Assembly (NCBI GenBank): GCA_017962495.1
Contig: JAGCVH010000043.1
Coordinates: forward strand, 28,439-92,438
From: Bacteroidaceae bacterium
GTDB taxonomy: Bacteria > Bacteroidota > Bacteroidia > Bacteroidales > Bacteroidaceae
Length of the DNA stretch: 64,000 nucleotides
Direction of reading: 5' to 3'
Shown one piece after another: positions 35,742 through 44,666 of this stretch. The notes below the pieces were generated by a model, which was not told the DNA's origin, did not search any database, and saw only the letters and a program-made list of their open reading frames with translations. How positions within the stretch are numbered: position 1 is the stretch's first letter; the number at the start of each line of letters is the position of its first letter. A program made the translations under genes and the position numbers.

Positions 35742-36392
35742 ATGAAACGCATTACACTATTCTTCATCCTCGCTCTGACAAGCGTCTTCGCCACTTCGGC
35801 ATTAGGCGCAGGCAAGGACAAGGAAACGAGAAAGATACTTGACGCAACCGCCCAGAACATCACGAAATCGGGTGGCACCAGCATTAAGTTTACTGCCACT
35901 ACCCTTTTGGGTAAGACCAACCAAGGAAGCATTAGTGGCACGATGGACATTCAGGATAAGAAGTTCCTCATGAACACTTCCGAGATGAAGACTTGGTTCG
36001 ATGGTAAGACGCAATGGAGCATGCAGGCGGGTGACACTGAGGTTAATATGACGGAACCCACGGGAACCGAACTTCAGGCAATGAACCCTTATGCCTTTGT
36101 CGACATCTATAAGCACGGCTTTAACTATAAGATGAAGCAAGGCAGTCTGATTAATGGCAAGCAAGGCTACAAGATTTATCTCACTGCCGATAACTCCAAG
36201 CAGGAAATCCGAGAGATCTATCTTGAAGTGGACAAGCAATTAAATCCTGTTCGCGTGTCCATGCGTCAGGGAAAGAACCAATGGGTTCGCATCGTTGTCG
36301 ATAGCTTTACCACAGGTCACAAGTTTGCCGATTCGCTCTTCACCTTCCCTAAGGACAAGTATCCCGATGCCGATATCATCGACCTTCGATAA
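35742..36392 (+). CDS. LolA-like outer-membrane lipoprotein carrier
   Basis: 216 residues with a signal peptide cut near residue 22. It has the LolA/LolB-type half-barrel pattern (LDATAQNITKSGG, GTMDIQDKKFLM, FTFPKDKYPDADIIDLR). It would carry lipoproteins across the periplasm. Located 7 bases after ftsK, an arrangement seen in other bacteria (ftsK-lolA). Confidence 0.88.
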   Translation: MKRITLFFILALTSVFATSALGAGKDKETRKILDATAQNITKSGGTSIKFTATTLLGKTNQGSISGTMDIQDKKFLMNTSEMKTWFDGKTQWSMQAGDTEVNMTEPTGTELQAMNPYAFVDIYKHGFNYKMKQGSLINGKQGYKIYLTADNSKQEIREIYLEVDKQLNPVRVSMRQGKNQWVRIVVDSFTTGHKFADSLFTFPKDKYPDADIIDLR

Positions 36393-36410
36393 ACATGTTT
36401 AACTGCTTTT

Positions 36411-36549
36411 ATAACTCCTTGACGAAGTCGTTAACTCCTTATTCGAAGAATATTAACTCCCTGAGCAAAGCGAAATAACTCCCCATATAACTCCCCTTTA
36501 ACTCCCTGAGCAAAGCGAAATAACTCCCCTATAACTCCCCTTTAACTCC
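36411..36549 (+). repeat. Helically phased TAACTCC array upstream of trxB
   Basis: TAACTCC starts at 36412, 36432, 36454, 36476, 36488, 36499, 36521, 36532 and 36543. The steps are 20, 22, 22, 12, 11, 22, 11 and 11, i.e. one or two DNA turns. The last copy ends 11 bases before the trxB start. A GAGCAAAGCGAAA filler occurs twice. Confidence 0.9.
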
Positions 36550-36559
36550 TTTTAAAATC

Positions 36560-37492
36560 ATGGAACATATTCGTTGCCTTATTATCGGCTCTGGCCCTGC
36601 AGGCTACACAGCAGCCATCTATGCAGGACGAGCCAATCTGAATCCCGTTCTGTATGAAGGCATTCAACCTGGTGGACAATTGACTCAAACCACCGAAGTA
36701 GAGAACTTCCCAGGCTATCCCGATGGCGTGCAAGGCTTTGATATGATGGAAGATATCCGTCGGCAAGCCGAACGATTCGGATGTGAAATGCGTCCAGCCA
36801 TTGCCGTCCGCACCGATCTCAGCCAGCGTCCCTATCATGTTTGGTTCGATGACGAGAGTGAAGTGACAGCCGACTCCATTATCATCGCCACTGGAGCAAC
36901 TGCCAAATACCTCGGACTGCAGGACGAGAAAGATTTCAACGGCCGAGGAGTTAGTGCCTGTGCCACATGCGACGGCTTCTTTTATCGCAAGAAGACGGTT
37001 GCGGTAGTAGGTGGCGGAGATACTGCTTGCGAGGAAGCCAGCTATCTGGCGCAATTGGCATCGAAAGTATATTTAATCGTTCGCAAGCCCTACTTGCGTG
37101 CCACGCAGATTATGCAAGATAGAGTCTTGAATAACCCAAAGATTGAAGTCCTTTTCGAACACAATACCGTTGGCTTGTTCGGAGGCGAACATCTCGAAGG
37201 CGCTCATGTGGTTTATCGTAAGGGAGAGGCCGACGAACGCCAATATGATATTCAGATAGATGGCTTTTTCCTCGCCATTGGCCACAAGCCTAATTCCGAC
37301 ATCTTCCGTCCGTGGGTCAAGACAGACGAGATTGGTTACATTATTGTCGAAGGCGATAGTCCCCGTACGGGTGTGCCTGGAGTCTTTGCCGCAGGCGATG
37401 TGGCAGACCCGCATTATCGCCAAGCCGTGATTGCTGCCGGAAGTGGGGCTAAAGCCGCCATCGAAGCAGAGCGATATCTTGCAAACCTATGA
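36560..37492 (+). CDS. trxB: Thioredoxin reductase
   Basis: 310 residues. NADPH-dependent flavoenzyme that reduces thioredoxin. FAD site GSGPAGYTAAIYAGR (about 9-23), redox pair CATC (C134, C137), NADPH site VVGGGDTACEEA, and FAAGDVADPHYRQAV near the end. Overlaps the DUF5687 permease by 4 bases, an unusual partner. Upstream lies the phased TAACTCC array. Confidence 0.96.
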   Translation: MEHIRCLIIGSGPAGYTAAIYAGRANLNPVLYEGIQPGGQLTQTTEVENFPGYPDGVQGFDMMEDIRRQAERFGCEMRPAIAVRTDLSQRPYHVWFDDESEVTADSIIIATGATAKYLGLQDEKDFNGRGVSACATCDGFFYRKKTVAVVGGGDTACEEASYLAQLASKVYLIVRKPYLRATQIMQDRVLNNPKIEVLFEHNTVGLFGGEHLEGAHVVYRKGEADERQYDIQIDGFFLAIGHKPNSDIFRPWVKTDEIGYIIVEGDSPRTGVPGVFAAGDVADPHYRQAVIAAGSGAKAAIEAERYLANL

Positions 37493-38985
37493 ACAAATTC
37501 CAACTCTATCGTCTCTTAGAACGTACGGAAGAGCTTAAGGCCAAGCGACACCCTATGTTCGAGAAGAACCGCTTCATGAAGTTCCTGATGTGGTTCATGG
37601 TTGCCTATTATGCCGCTATCATGATATTCATGGGAGTCTCCATGGGTTTCGGGCTTAAAGGCGACTATTCTGCTGCCTACCATCGCTTGGATGGTGGTTT
37701 CTATTGGATGCTTATCATCGACTTCTGGATGCGATTCATGTTGCAAGAGACTCCTGCCCAGAAGTCGCAAACCTATGCCCTACTGCCCATACGCCGTTCT
37801 TTCCTCATGAACACGTACTTGATTCAGTCCATGCTTTCATGGGGCAATCTGTTCTGGGCATTCTTCCTGGTGCCATTCGGACTTGTGAGTATCGTACCCA
37901 TGCTCGGATGGATGAGTTTCATCGGATGGTTACTCGGCTATTGGTTGCTCTTCGTCTTCAATGGCATGTGCTATCTCTTTGTGCGAGCCCTATGCATGAA
38001 GCACATGCTTTGGTTCCTTGTTCCATTGGCCATACATGCAGGCATCATTTGCTATGCCGTTATTCCCGACCATAATGCTTTACGCGTTCCCTGCGTTTAC
38101 TTTATCCAAGGTTTCGTCGAGTGGCAATGGTGGGCTTTCGCTATTGTTGCCGTTCTCATCGCCTTGGTATATTGGGCAAATTATGTCCTGCAAATGGGTA
38201 TGGTGTACAACGAAATCGGGAAGAAGGAAGAGGTCGATATGAAGAGCGTCACTCAGTTCTCCTACCTCAACCGCTATGGCGTAATGGGAGAATACCTCAA
38301 GCTTGAGTTCAAGTTGAGGATGCGTAACAAGCAGGCGAAGATGCAATTCTTCATGGGTCTGGGTTTCATCTTGTTCTTTGGCGCTATGCTCTATTTCACA
38401 GATGTCTATGACGGACCCTTTTGGAGGTCGTTTATTTGCCTCTACGATTATGTGATTATGGGCGTGGTGACGCTTATCACTATTATGTGTTACGAAGGCA
38501 ACTATATCGATGGGCTCATGTCTCGACGCGAAACCATCTACGACCTGCTTCGTGCCAAATATTTCTTTAATACTGTCATACTCCTCATCCCGTTTATTCT
38601 CATTACTCCCCTAATGATTATTGGAAAGATATCCGTTTGGATGAACCTTGGCTATCTCTTCTTCACGGCAGGTGTCCTATTTCCGTGTGTCTTCCAACTT
38701 GCCGTCTATAACAAGAATACGCTATCCCTGAATGTCAAGCTTTATAAGAGCAATACCGGAACGGCTATGCAGAATATCGTGTCTGCAGTAGCCCTCTTCC
38801 TCCCGATTGCTATAGAGAAGATTTCCGTGCTTTTGCTTGGCAATGTTTGGGGTTATGCTCCCCTTATCGCACTCGGCATCATAGGCATTGCCACACACAG
38901 GCTCTGGCTTCGTAATATCTATCGCCGCTTCATGCTTCGCCGTTATGAGAACATGGAGGGCTTCCGTGCATCAAGAAAATCATAA
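37489..38985 (+). CDS. DUF5687-type ABC transporter membrane protein
   Basis: 498 residues with about 12 hydrophobic segments and no large extracytoplasmic domain. Resembles the Bacteroidota DUF5687 family (opening MNKFQLYRLLERTEEL). It is followed after 5 bases by an ABC ATPase, so it is likely the membrane half of an exporter. Substrate unknown. Confidence 0.75.
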   Translation: MNKFQLYRLLERTEELKAKRHPMFEKNRFMKFLMWFMVAYYAAIMIFMGVSMGFGLKGDYSAAYHRLDGGFYWMLIIDFWMRFMLQETPAQKSQTYALLPIRRSFLMNTYLIQSMLSWGNLFWAFFLVPFGLVSIVPMLGWMSFIGWLLGYWLLFVFNGMCYLFVRALCMKHMLWFLVPLAIHAGIICYAVIPDHNALRVPCVYFIQGFVEWQWWAFAIVAVLIALVYWANYVLQMGMVYNEIGKKEEVDMKSVTQFSYLNRYGVMGEYLKLEFKLRMRNKQAKMQFFMGLGFILFFGAMLYFTDVYDGPFWRSFICLYDYVIMGVVTLITIMCYEGNYIDGLMSRRETIYDLLRAKYFFNTVILLIPFILITPLMIIGKISVWMNLGYLFFTAGVLFPCVFQLAVYNKNTLSLNVKLYKSNTGTAMQNIVSAVALFLPIAIEKISVLLLGNVWGYAPLIALGIIGIATHRLWLRNIYRRFMLRRYENMEGFRASRKS

Positions 38986-38990
38986 AGACT

Positions 38991-39722
38991 ATGAAGATAA
39001 CATTAGAGAATCTAAAGAAATGTTTCGGCGAGAAAGTTGCCGTTGACATCGAGAGTTATGTCATCAACAGCGGAGAGCTTCTGGGTCTCGTGGGTAATAA
39101 CGGAGCCGGTAAGAGTACGCTCTTCCGCCTCATACTCGACCTCATCAAGGCCGACAGCGGTAGTGTCAGACAGAGTGGCATGGTTAATGGGTATAATGTG
39201 GACATAGATGTTTCCCAGACCGAGTCTTGGAAGGACTGGACGAGTGCCTATGTCGACGAGGCTTTCCTTATTGACTATCTCACTCCCGACGAGTATTTCA
39301 ACTTCATTGCTCGCATATCCGGCTTGTCGGAGGATAGGCTTAACGAGGAACTGAAGAAATATGAGCACTTCATGGCAGGCGAGGTCATGGGACAGAAGAA
39401 GCTTATCCGTAACCTCTCGGCTGGTAATAAGCAGAAGGTGGGTATAGTTGCGGCAATGCTCCTCCACCCCCAATTGCTAATCCTCGACGAACCCTTCAAC
39501 TTCCTCGACCCAAGTTCTCAGTCTGCCATCAAGCACTTGCTCACGCAATACAATCAGGAGACAGGAGCAACCATACTTGTGTCCAGTCACAATCTGAACC
39601 ATACGGTTGACATTTGTCCGCGTATTGCCCTCATGGAGCAAGGCCACATCATTCGCGACATCGCCAATCGCGACCGCGAGGCACAAAAGGAACTGGAGGA
39701 TTACTTCGAGATTATCGACTAA
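38991..39722 (+). CDS. ABC transporter ATP-binding protein
   Basis: 243 residues. Walker A GNNGAGKST (about 36-44), signature NLSAGNKQKVG, Walker B LLILDEPFNFLD, and the switch histidine in LVSSHNLNH. Pairs with the DUF5687 protein. Followed by a strong terminator. Confidence 0.92.
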   Translation: MKITLENLKKCFGEKVAVDIESYVINSGELLGLVGNNGAGKSTLFRLILDLIKADSGSVRQSGMVNGYNVDIDVSQTESWKDWTSAYVDEAFLIDYLTPDEYFNFIARISGLSEDRLNEELKKYEHFMAGEVMGQKKLIRNLSAGNKQKVGIVAAMLLHPQLLILDEPFNFLDPSSQSAIKHLLTQYNQETGATILVSSHNLNHTVDICPRIALMEQGHIIRDIANRDREAQKELEDYFEIID

Positions 39723-39741
39723 GGATTACGCAAAAGCGCAT

Positions 39742-39788
39742 AAAAAGAACCCGCCATTCATCTTCCGATGGGTGGCGGGCTTTCTTTA
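39742..39788. terminator. Bidirectional terminator between convergent genes
   Basis: CCCGCCA pairs with TGGCGGG. An A-rich run precedes and a T-rich run follows, so it can act in both directions. Confidence 0.85.
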
Positions 39789-39800
39789 GTTAGTAATAAA

Positions 39801-40208
39801 TTAATACTCCATAACTGCAGGGAGTTCCTTAGCCTGTTCAATCATCTTCTCTACTTCAGACAAAGCGGGAACACGACGAACAAGATGCTTCTCGGCATTG
39901 ATCTCCTCCAACTTGGGTTGCAGGTTAGCAGCAACGCGATGCTTCAGTTCCTTAACGGTGTCAACGCCAGCAGCCTCGAGCAGTTCGGAGAACTGAGGAC
40001 CTACACCATTGATACGCATCAGGTCGGCATGGTTCGCCCAAGTCAGAATCAGTTTGGGACTGATTTCAGTAGCCTCTGCCAGTTCTTTTCTTCCGGCGGG
40101 CTTAGCGCACTTAGCGAGCAGAGTCTCGATGTCAGGAATGCCTGCAGCTTGCAGTTTCTCGGCATAAACAGGGCCAATACCCTCAACTTCTACAATCTTG
40201 TAATTCAT
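39801..40208 (-). CDS. DUF4332-like helix-hairpin-helix protein
   Basis: 135 residues, two helix-hairpin-helix repeats: VEGIGPVYAEKLQAAGI at the start and INGVGPQFSELLEAAGVDT near residue 65. These bind DNA or act as protein contacts. Resembles DUF4332. Separated from rpmA by a terminator; partner unknown. Confidence 0.8.
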   Translation of the reverse strand: MNYKIVEVEGIGPVYAEKLQAAGIPDIETLLAKCAKPAGRKELAEATEISPKLILTWANHADLMRINGVGPQFSELLEAAGVDTVKELKHRVAANLQPKLEEINAEKHLVRRVPALSEVEKMIEQAKELPAVMEY

Positions 40209-40261
40209 AGTTTTCTTGGTATTAATGAGTTAAACATATAGATTATCTGCCCAAAATTACG

Positions 40262-40305
40262 AAAAAAAGCAATCCCCGCCAAACATTTGACGGGGATTTT
40301 TGTTT
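40262..40305 (-). terminator. Terminator of rplU-rpmA
   Basis: AATCCCCG pairs with CGGGGATT, with T-rich sequence on both outer sides; 21 bases after the rpmA stop on the minus strand. Confidence 0.85.
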
Positions 40306-40325
40306 CAGAGAGTTATAATATAACC

Positions 40326-40583
40326 TTAAGCCTCGGGAAGAACGCTTACAGTTGAGCGATCACGACGCCCTTTCTTAAAGGTTACAATACCATCGGTGAG
40401 GGCATACAGTGTGTTGTCCTTACCCATAGCTACATTCTGACCGGGATTGTGGTGAGTGCCACGCTGACGAACGATAATGTTACCAGCGACACACTTCTGA
40501 CCGCCAAAAATCTTAACTCCTAATCTTTGAGCAGCCGACTCGCGACCGTTCTTAGAACTACCACCACCTTTTTTCTGTGCCAT
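40326..40583 (-). CDS. rpmA: 50S ribosomal protein L27
   Basis: 85 residues. Starts [20 protein letters not shown] with the expected unprocessed L27 N terminus near the peptidyl-transferase centre. Follows rplU by 27 bases as in most bacteria. Confidence 0.98.
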   Translation of the reverse strand: MAQKKGGGSSKNGRESAAQRLGVKIFGGQKCVAGNIIVRQRGTHHNPGQNVAMGKDNTLYALTDGIVTFKKGRRDRSTVSVLPEA

Positions 40584-40610
40584 AATTTGTTCTCCTTCTT
40601 AATTAATGGG

Positions 40611-40928
40611 TTAAGCAACTACTTCCTTGATAGTCAGTTCTGTGAACTGCTGACGATGGCCATTCAGCTTGCGGTAGCCCTTGCGACGCTTCTTGTGGAA
40701 GACGAGCACCTTGTCACCCTTTACCAGGGGAGTTACTACCTCGGCTACAACCTTTGCGCCCTCGATTTCGGGAGCACCTACGGTGATGGCACCGTCGTTG
40801 TCTACCAATAACACTCTCTCAAACTCAACAGTCTGGCCACCTTCTGCACCTACGATGTGGTGTACAAAGAGCTTCTTGCCTGCCTCTGCTTTGAACTGCT
40901 GACCGTTAATCTCTACGATTGCGTACAT
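40611..40928 (-). CDS. rplU: 50S ribosomal protein L21
   Basis: 105 residues, [18 protein letters not shown] opening and the [17 protein letters not shown] tail typical of L21. Preceded by a good promoter and a leader of about 80 bases that can fold but was not assigned. Confidence 0.98.
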   Translation of the reverse strand: MYAIVEINGQQFKAEAGKKLFVHHIVGAEGGQTVEFERVLLVDNDGAITVGAPEIEGAKVVAEVVTPLVKGDKVLVFHKKRRKGYRKLNGHRQQFTELTIKEVVA

Positions 40929-41016
40929 GTATTTGTTTGTTATTTAACGGGTTTCACCGGGAGGCGAGACGCTTCATGCATCTACTTTACCGAGCCCCTT
41001 CGGCATAAATCGGCTG

Positions 41017-41047
41017 CAAAGATAAAAAAAAAGTCCGGAACAACAAA
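41017..41047 (-). promoter_or_regulatory. rplU-rpmA promoter
   Basis: On the minus strand TTTG (41044-41047), 19 bp, TATCTTTG (41017-41024). Confidence 0.75.
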
Positions 41048-41088
41048 ATTTATTCCGAACTTTTTGTGAATTAATGACCTTTGGTCAA

Positions 41089-41140
41089 GGAGTTAACGAC
41101 TTCGTCGAGGAGTTAAGAGCAATTGCTCAGGAGTTAATTT
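41089..41140 (-). repeat. GGAGTTAA repeat array upstream of rplU
   Basis: GGAGTTAA at 41089, 41109 and 41130 (20 and 21 bp steps). On the minus strand, the sense of rplU, it reads TTAACTCC, the same word as the array upstream of trxB. Confidence 0.75.
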
Positions 41141-41187
41141 TTTTTTCGCTCAGCCTTTAGGACGCTTGCTTAAGCAAAAACTTCCTT

Positions 41188-41219
41188 TTAACCCTTTAAC
41201 CCGTTAACCTGTTAACCCC
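41188..41219. repeat. 8-bp tandem repeat TTAACCCN, four units
   Basis: TTAAC occurs at 41188, 41196, 41204 and 41212, exactly 8 bp apart, just after the GH109 stop codon (minus strand). Confidence 0.7.
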
Positions 41220-41227
41220 TTACTCCA

Positions 41228-42814
41228 TCACTTCTTTTCTTTTTTCGCAGCCTTTTCCTTTGCTTTATCGTACTTTTCCCAGAGCTTCTTCTTTGCAGTT
41301 TGCTCCTTCAAAGCCTTGGTAAAGTCTTCTGCAGCCTTCTCAGCAGCCTTCTCTGCCTCGGGGGTTGCGTAGGCATGTTTGTAGCCCTTTTCCTTATCCC
41401 AGAAACCTCTTGTGAAGTCAGGGAAGGCAACGGCAGCACAGTTGTGATCCATTGACAGGGTGCCTAACTCAGCCAGACAGCACCACTCGGCGAGGTCATA
41501 TACATCCATGTCCAGGGGGAGTCCATTCTGCAGGCAATACACCATGCGGGCATCCATGAAGAAGTCCATACCTCCGTGTCCGCCAACCTTCTGTGCCATT
41601 TCGCCATACTTCTTGATGATGGGGTGCTGATACTTCTGCATCAGGGCGTCGTGCTCTGCCTTGGGCAGGAAGCCGTGGCTGTCGAGTTTGTCCACCTTCG
41701 GAGCCACACCGCTTGCCGTCAGCTGCGTCTTGTCGAGGGCGAAGTGCTGTTCGGGATATTTCGTGGCATAACCCTTCGTACCCGTAAGCTTATAGAGACG
41801 GTTGTAGGGCTGTGGATTCATCACATTATGCTGTATCTCCACCACCTTACCGTTCTGCGTACGCATGAGGGTTGTCGTCTGGTCGCCATTGCGATAGTTG
41901 TTGCAGGGCTTACCAGTCTTCTTCTCCACATATTCCTTTCCATGCACGCTCTTGGTGTCCATAGCCACCAGCGTGGTGAAGCGGTCGCCACGATGGATGT
42001 CCAGAGCCTGAGCCACGGGACCGAGTCCGTGAGTGGCATACACGTCGCCACGGTTCTCCATGTTATACTTCATGCGCCATCCCAGCTTGTCGGGGTCGGT
42101 TCCGTCGGGATTCTTCCAGTAGTAGTCCCAGAAGTCGTCGAGGTTGTGGATGTAGGCACCTTCTGCACGCAGAATCTCGCCAAACACGCCATGCTGAGCC
42201 ATGTTCAGGGCATTCAGCTCGTACCAGTCGTAGCAGCAGTTCTCGAGAATCATGCAGTGCTTACGGGTCTTCTCACTCAGGTTGATGAGCTCCCAGCACT
42301 GTTCGAGATTCATAGCCGAAGGCACTTCGATGGCGGTGTGCTTACCATTCTCCAGCGCACACTTGGCAACGGGGAAATGATGGTCCCAGTCGGTTGCCAC
42401 ATACACGAGGTCGATGTCGGGTCGCTTGCACAGTTCCTCATAACCCTTCTCGCCGCTGTAGATGTCTGCAGGAGGCAGGCCGGCATCGCGCAGATACTTC
42501 TGGCAGGCTTCGGCACGCTTTTCCTCATAGTCGCACAAGGCAATAATCTGAGTACCGGGAATGTAGGTGAAGCGGGCAACAGCACCTGGACCTCTCATAC
42601 CCAGACCCACGAAGGCCACTCTGACCACGGGCATCTTGGGGGCTGTGAGACCCAACACATTTTGTTGTCCGGCAGGCCTTACGGGCGTGTCAACAACGAT
42701 GGTTCCTTCCTCCCAGTGCCATTTGGTGCTGGGCGAAAGACTTTGTGCAAAGGTGTACGCGGTGGATAGCACCATCATCACCAATGCAACCGCAAATTTC
42801 CTTTTAAAATTCAT
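41228..42814 (-). CDS. GH109-type glycosidase (Gfo/Idh/MocA fold), secreted
   Basis: 528 residues. Start 42814 gives a signal peptide (MNFKRKFAVALVMMVLS... cut before Q24); in-frame codons further upstream overlap the promoter region. NAD-binding GLGMRGPG at about 71-78 and the family blocks IEVPSAMNLEQCWELI, HCMILENCCYD and THGLGPVAQ are visible. GH109 members use bound NAD to cleave alpha-N-acetylgalactosamine; other sugars are known. The C-terminal 45 residues are rich in Lys, Ala and Glu and look unstructured. Confidence 0.88.
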   Translation of the reverse strand: MNFKRKFAVALVMMVLSTAYTFAQSLSPSTKWHWEEGTIVVDTPVRPAGQQNVLGLTAPKMPVVRVAFVGLGMRGPGAVARFTYIPGTQIIALCDYEEKRAEACQKYLRDAGLPPADIYSGEKGYEELCKRPDIDLVYVATDWDHHFPVAKCALENGKHTAIEVPSAMNLEQCWELINLSEKTRKHCMILENCCYDWYELNALNMAQHGVFGEILRAEGAYIHNLDDFWDYYWKNPDGTDPDKLGWRMKYNMENRGDVYATHGLGPVAQALDIHRGDRFTTLVAMDTKSVHGKEYVEKKTGKPCNNYRNGDQTTTLMRTQNGKVVEIQHNVMNPQPYNRLYKLTGTKGYATKYPEQHFALDKTQLTASGVAPKVDKLDSHGFLPKAEHDALMQKYQHPIIKKYGEMAQKVGGHGGMDFFMDARMVYCLQNGLPLDMDVYDLAEWCCLAELGTLSMDHNCAAVAFPDFTRGFWDKEKGYKHAYATPEAEKAAEKAAEDFTKALKEQTAKKKLWEKYDKAKEKAAKKEKK

Positions 42815-42907
42815 GTTTAAAAGTTTATTAAGGTTAATAATTATGTTCACGATGCGAAGGTACGAAATAAATATCAAACAAAAAAAGGAAGAGTGCAAAA
42901 TTATTCG

Positions 42908-42915
42908 TAAATTTG
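42908..42915 (+). promoter_or_regulatory. -7 element for the phosphatase gene
   Basis: TAAATTTG, 47 bases before the proposed TTG start. No convincing -33 word. Confidence 0.4.
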
Positions 42916-42962
42916 CACAAAGAAGAACATTTAACAATTTTACACAAAAATATATTGTAGTC

Positions 42963-43523
42963 TTGATACATCTTTATATAACGCGTCACGGACAGACGGA
43001 GGAGAACGTACAACGCATCCTGCAGGGTCAGATGCCAGGACACCTGACTCAGACAGGCATTCAACAAGCCGAGGACCTAAGGGACAGACTCATCGGACAA
43101 CCATTCGATGCCATAATCACAAGCGACCTGAAACGTGCCACCGATACGGCACACATCATCGCCCAGGGGCGTGATTGCCCTGTTATTGAGGAACCCCTGC
43201 TACGCGAGCGCGACTTTGGCATCCACACGGGAGGCCCATACATCAGCATCAGTCATGCCCTCGATCCCAGTGCCGAAACCATGGAACATGTGGCACAGCG
43301 AGCTGCCGACTTCCTCAACAAGATGGCGCGAGAGCGCGATGGCGAGCAACTCCTTGTCGTCAGCCATGGCCTCTTCCTTCGCGTCTTGCAAGCCGTCTTC
43401 CATGGCGTCGAGACCCGTGCCATAGAGCGCATGGACAACGCCGAAGTCCGCCTCCTCGAGCTCGACCCCACCCTGCCCTTCCAAGCTGTCACGCAGACGG
43501 AGGTTGGTGGAACGGCAAACTAA
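42963..43523 (+). CDS. Histidine phosphatase (phosphoglycerate mutase-like) family protein
   Basis: 186 residues. Catalytic RHG at about 8-10 (LYITRHGQTEEN), ITSDLKRATDTA, ERDFGIHTG and VVSHGLFLRV are the family set. No ATG lies close to the conserved start, so TTG at 42963 is proposed; a longer frame exists upstream but would overlap the GH109 gene on the other strand and precede the promoter. Substrate unknown. Confidence 0.82.
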   Translation: MIHLYITRHGQTEENVQRILQGQMPGHLTQTGIQQAEDLRDRLIGQPFDAIITSDLKRATDTAHIIAQGRDCPVIEEPLLRERDFGIHTGGPYISISHALDPSAETMEHVAQRAADFLNKMARERDGEQLLVVSHGLFLRVLQAVFHGVETRAIERMDNAEVRLLELDPTLPFQAVTQTEVGGTAN

Positions 43524-43527
43524 AAAA

Positions 43528-43557
43528 AAGGGGGAGTCCAGTGAGGGCTCCCCTTTG
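43528..43557 (+). terminator. Terminator after the phosphatase gene
   Basis: GGGGAG pairs with CTCCCC, followed by TTTG; A-rich before it, so it may also serve the minus strand. Confidence 0.7.
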
Positions 43558-43585
43558 TCGTCGATAAATGTGTTTGCCTTGAATG

Positions 43586-43969
43586 CTATTCCCTCTTGAA
43601 ACTATAACTGAATGAAACACCATTGCTTGTCGTTCCTACCAAATTCATGTCATATTTGTAAAACGTTACCTTAATTACGAATGTGTTGCCACTGATACTT
43701 TTTGTCGTGAAAGTCTCGCCATTATAGATGTATGTACCTAACTTTCCAAAAGTTTCTGCCGAAGATGTGTAAGTTCCATTGGCCTTGATGACTATTTGAG
43801 CACCCACAAGCAGTCCCTCGACCGTAGTTCCTTGATGAGTATCCAAACTCTTTACGCACATCCATGTACCTTCAATCTTATCCATATCCAGTTATTCGTC
43901 ATCATCGTCTCCACACGATGTGGCAACGAAAGTAAAGGCAGATAAGGCCAACAGTAAAAATATTTTAAT
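43586..43969 (-). pseudogene. Broken small lipoprotein gene (lipocalin-like)
   Basis: On the minus strand a clear lipoprotein signal (KIFLLLALSAFTF, lipobox VATSC, then GDDDDE) is interrupted by TAA at 43892-43894. The same frame then continues as LDMDKIEGTWMCVKS for 99 more residues to 43586. No ATG opens the signal; the codon in place is ATT at 43967. The body resembles small lipocalin-like Bacteroidota lipoproteins (GTYTSSAETFGKLGTYIYNG). Either the gene has decayed, or ATG at 43885 now makes an unexported 99-residue protein. Confidence 0.7.
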
Positions 43970-44095
43970 AATAGTATATTTAATTAGTAAATGTAAATAA
44001 CAAAAAGAGGCGCAGACCTTCGTCATACGCCACACGGTTCACCACAAACCATACACATATACGGGAAAATGCTGGCGGCGGGGAGCGTATATTAC

Positions 44096-44265
44096 AAAAT
44101 TGCAAATTGCATTCGTTTTTTTCAATTGAGCGATGAAGATGATAAGAAATAGATATTAAAATGTATATAATATATTGATATATAACAAGTTATAATAAAA
44201 TTATACTTTATTTTACACTCCTTCTTTTCTCGCTCCGCAAATTTTTGCATGCAATTTGCAATTTT
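44096..44265. repeat. AT-rich module bounded by a perfect 17-bp inverted repeat
   Basis: AAAATTGCAAATTGCAT at 44096-44112 is repeated in inverse at 44249-44265. The arms are built from 7-bp repeats of AATTGCA. The 136-bp core is strongly A/T-rich. Flanks have GCATGC and ATTCG words. The design matches 1932-2095. Confidence 0.65.
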
Positions 44266-44388
44266 GCAATATTTGCATGCATTCGTCGGCTATCCCGAGC
44301 GCTGACAAATTCGATAAGACTCAGCTTTTCAAGATAGTAATTATAGCGCGAAATAAATTAAACAAAAACTTTGATAATATAGGACGAA

Positions 44389-44462
44389 TTAGGTTCGATG
44401 ACGAAAGGCATTAGGGCTTACGGCCGAAGACCTGAGAGCCTAAGACCGAAGACCTTAGATCC
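44389..44462. repeat. 22-bp repeat array in a non-coding gap
   Basis: CCGAAGAC at 44424 and 44446, with TTAGGTTCGATGACG and TTAGGGCTT upstream and GACCTTAGATCC downstream, in 22-bp steps. With the AT-rich module it is the main content of the gap 43970-44580. I see no gene there. Confidence 0.65.
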
Positions 44463-44581
44463 TCCGGACGAGGACAAAAAAGCATTATTAACCCTTTCTT
44501 AAAAGCATGGGGCAGATGCCCCAGCTTTTAGGCAACTAGTAAAACTAGGAGAACTAGGAAAAACTAGCCTATCACCCTGCA

Positions 44582-44620
44582 ACAAAGAGAACCGAGAACC
44601 CCTTTGGGCTCTCGGTTCCT
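44582..44620 (-). terminator. Terminator of the Lys/Glu-rich secreted protein gene
   Basis: GAACCGAGA pairs with TCTCGGTTC; the minus-strand tail is CTCTTTGTT. Confidence 0.8.
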
Positions 44621-44666
44621 TTATACACCTTACACTTTTACATCTGTGAAGCTCTGCCTCACGCTC

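Noticed and set aside
41576-42769. 397-codon open frame on the plus strand opposite the GH109 gene
   Set aside because: Shadow of the real gene; no start context, no recognisable domain, and the minus strand carries clear GH109 motifs.
42567-42962. Upstream extension of the phosphatase frame
   Set aside because: It overlaps the start of the GH109 gene on the other strand, precedes the promoter and adds low-complexity residues not found in the family.
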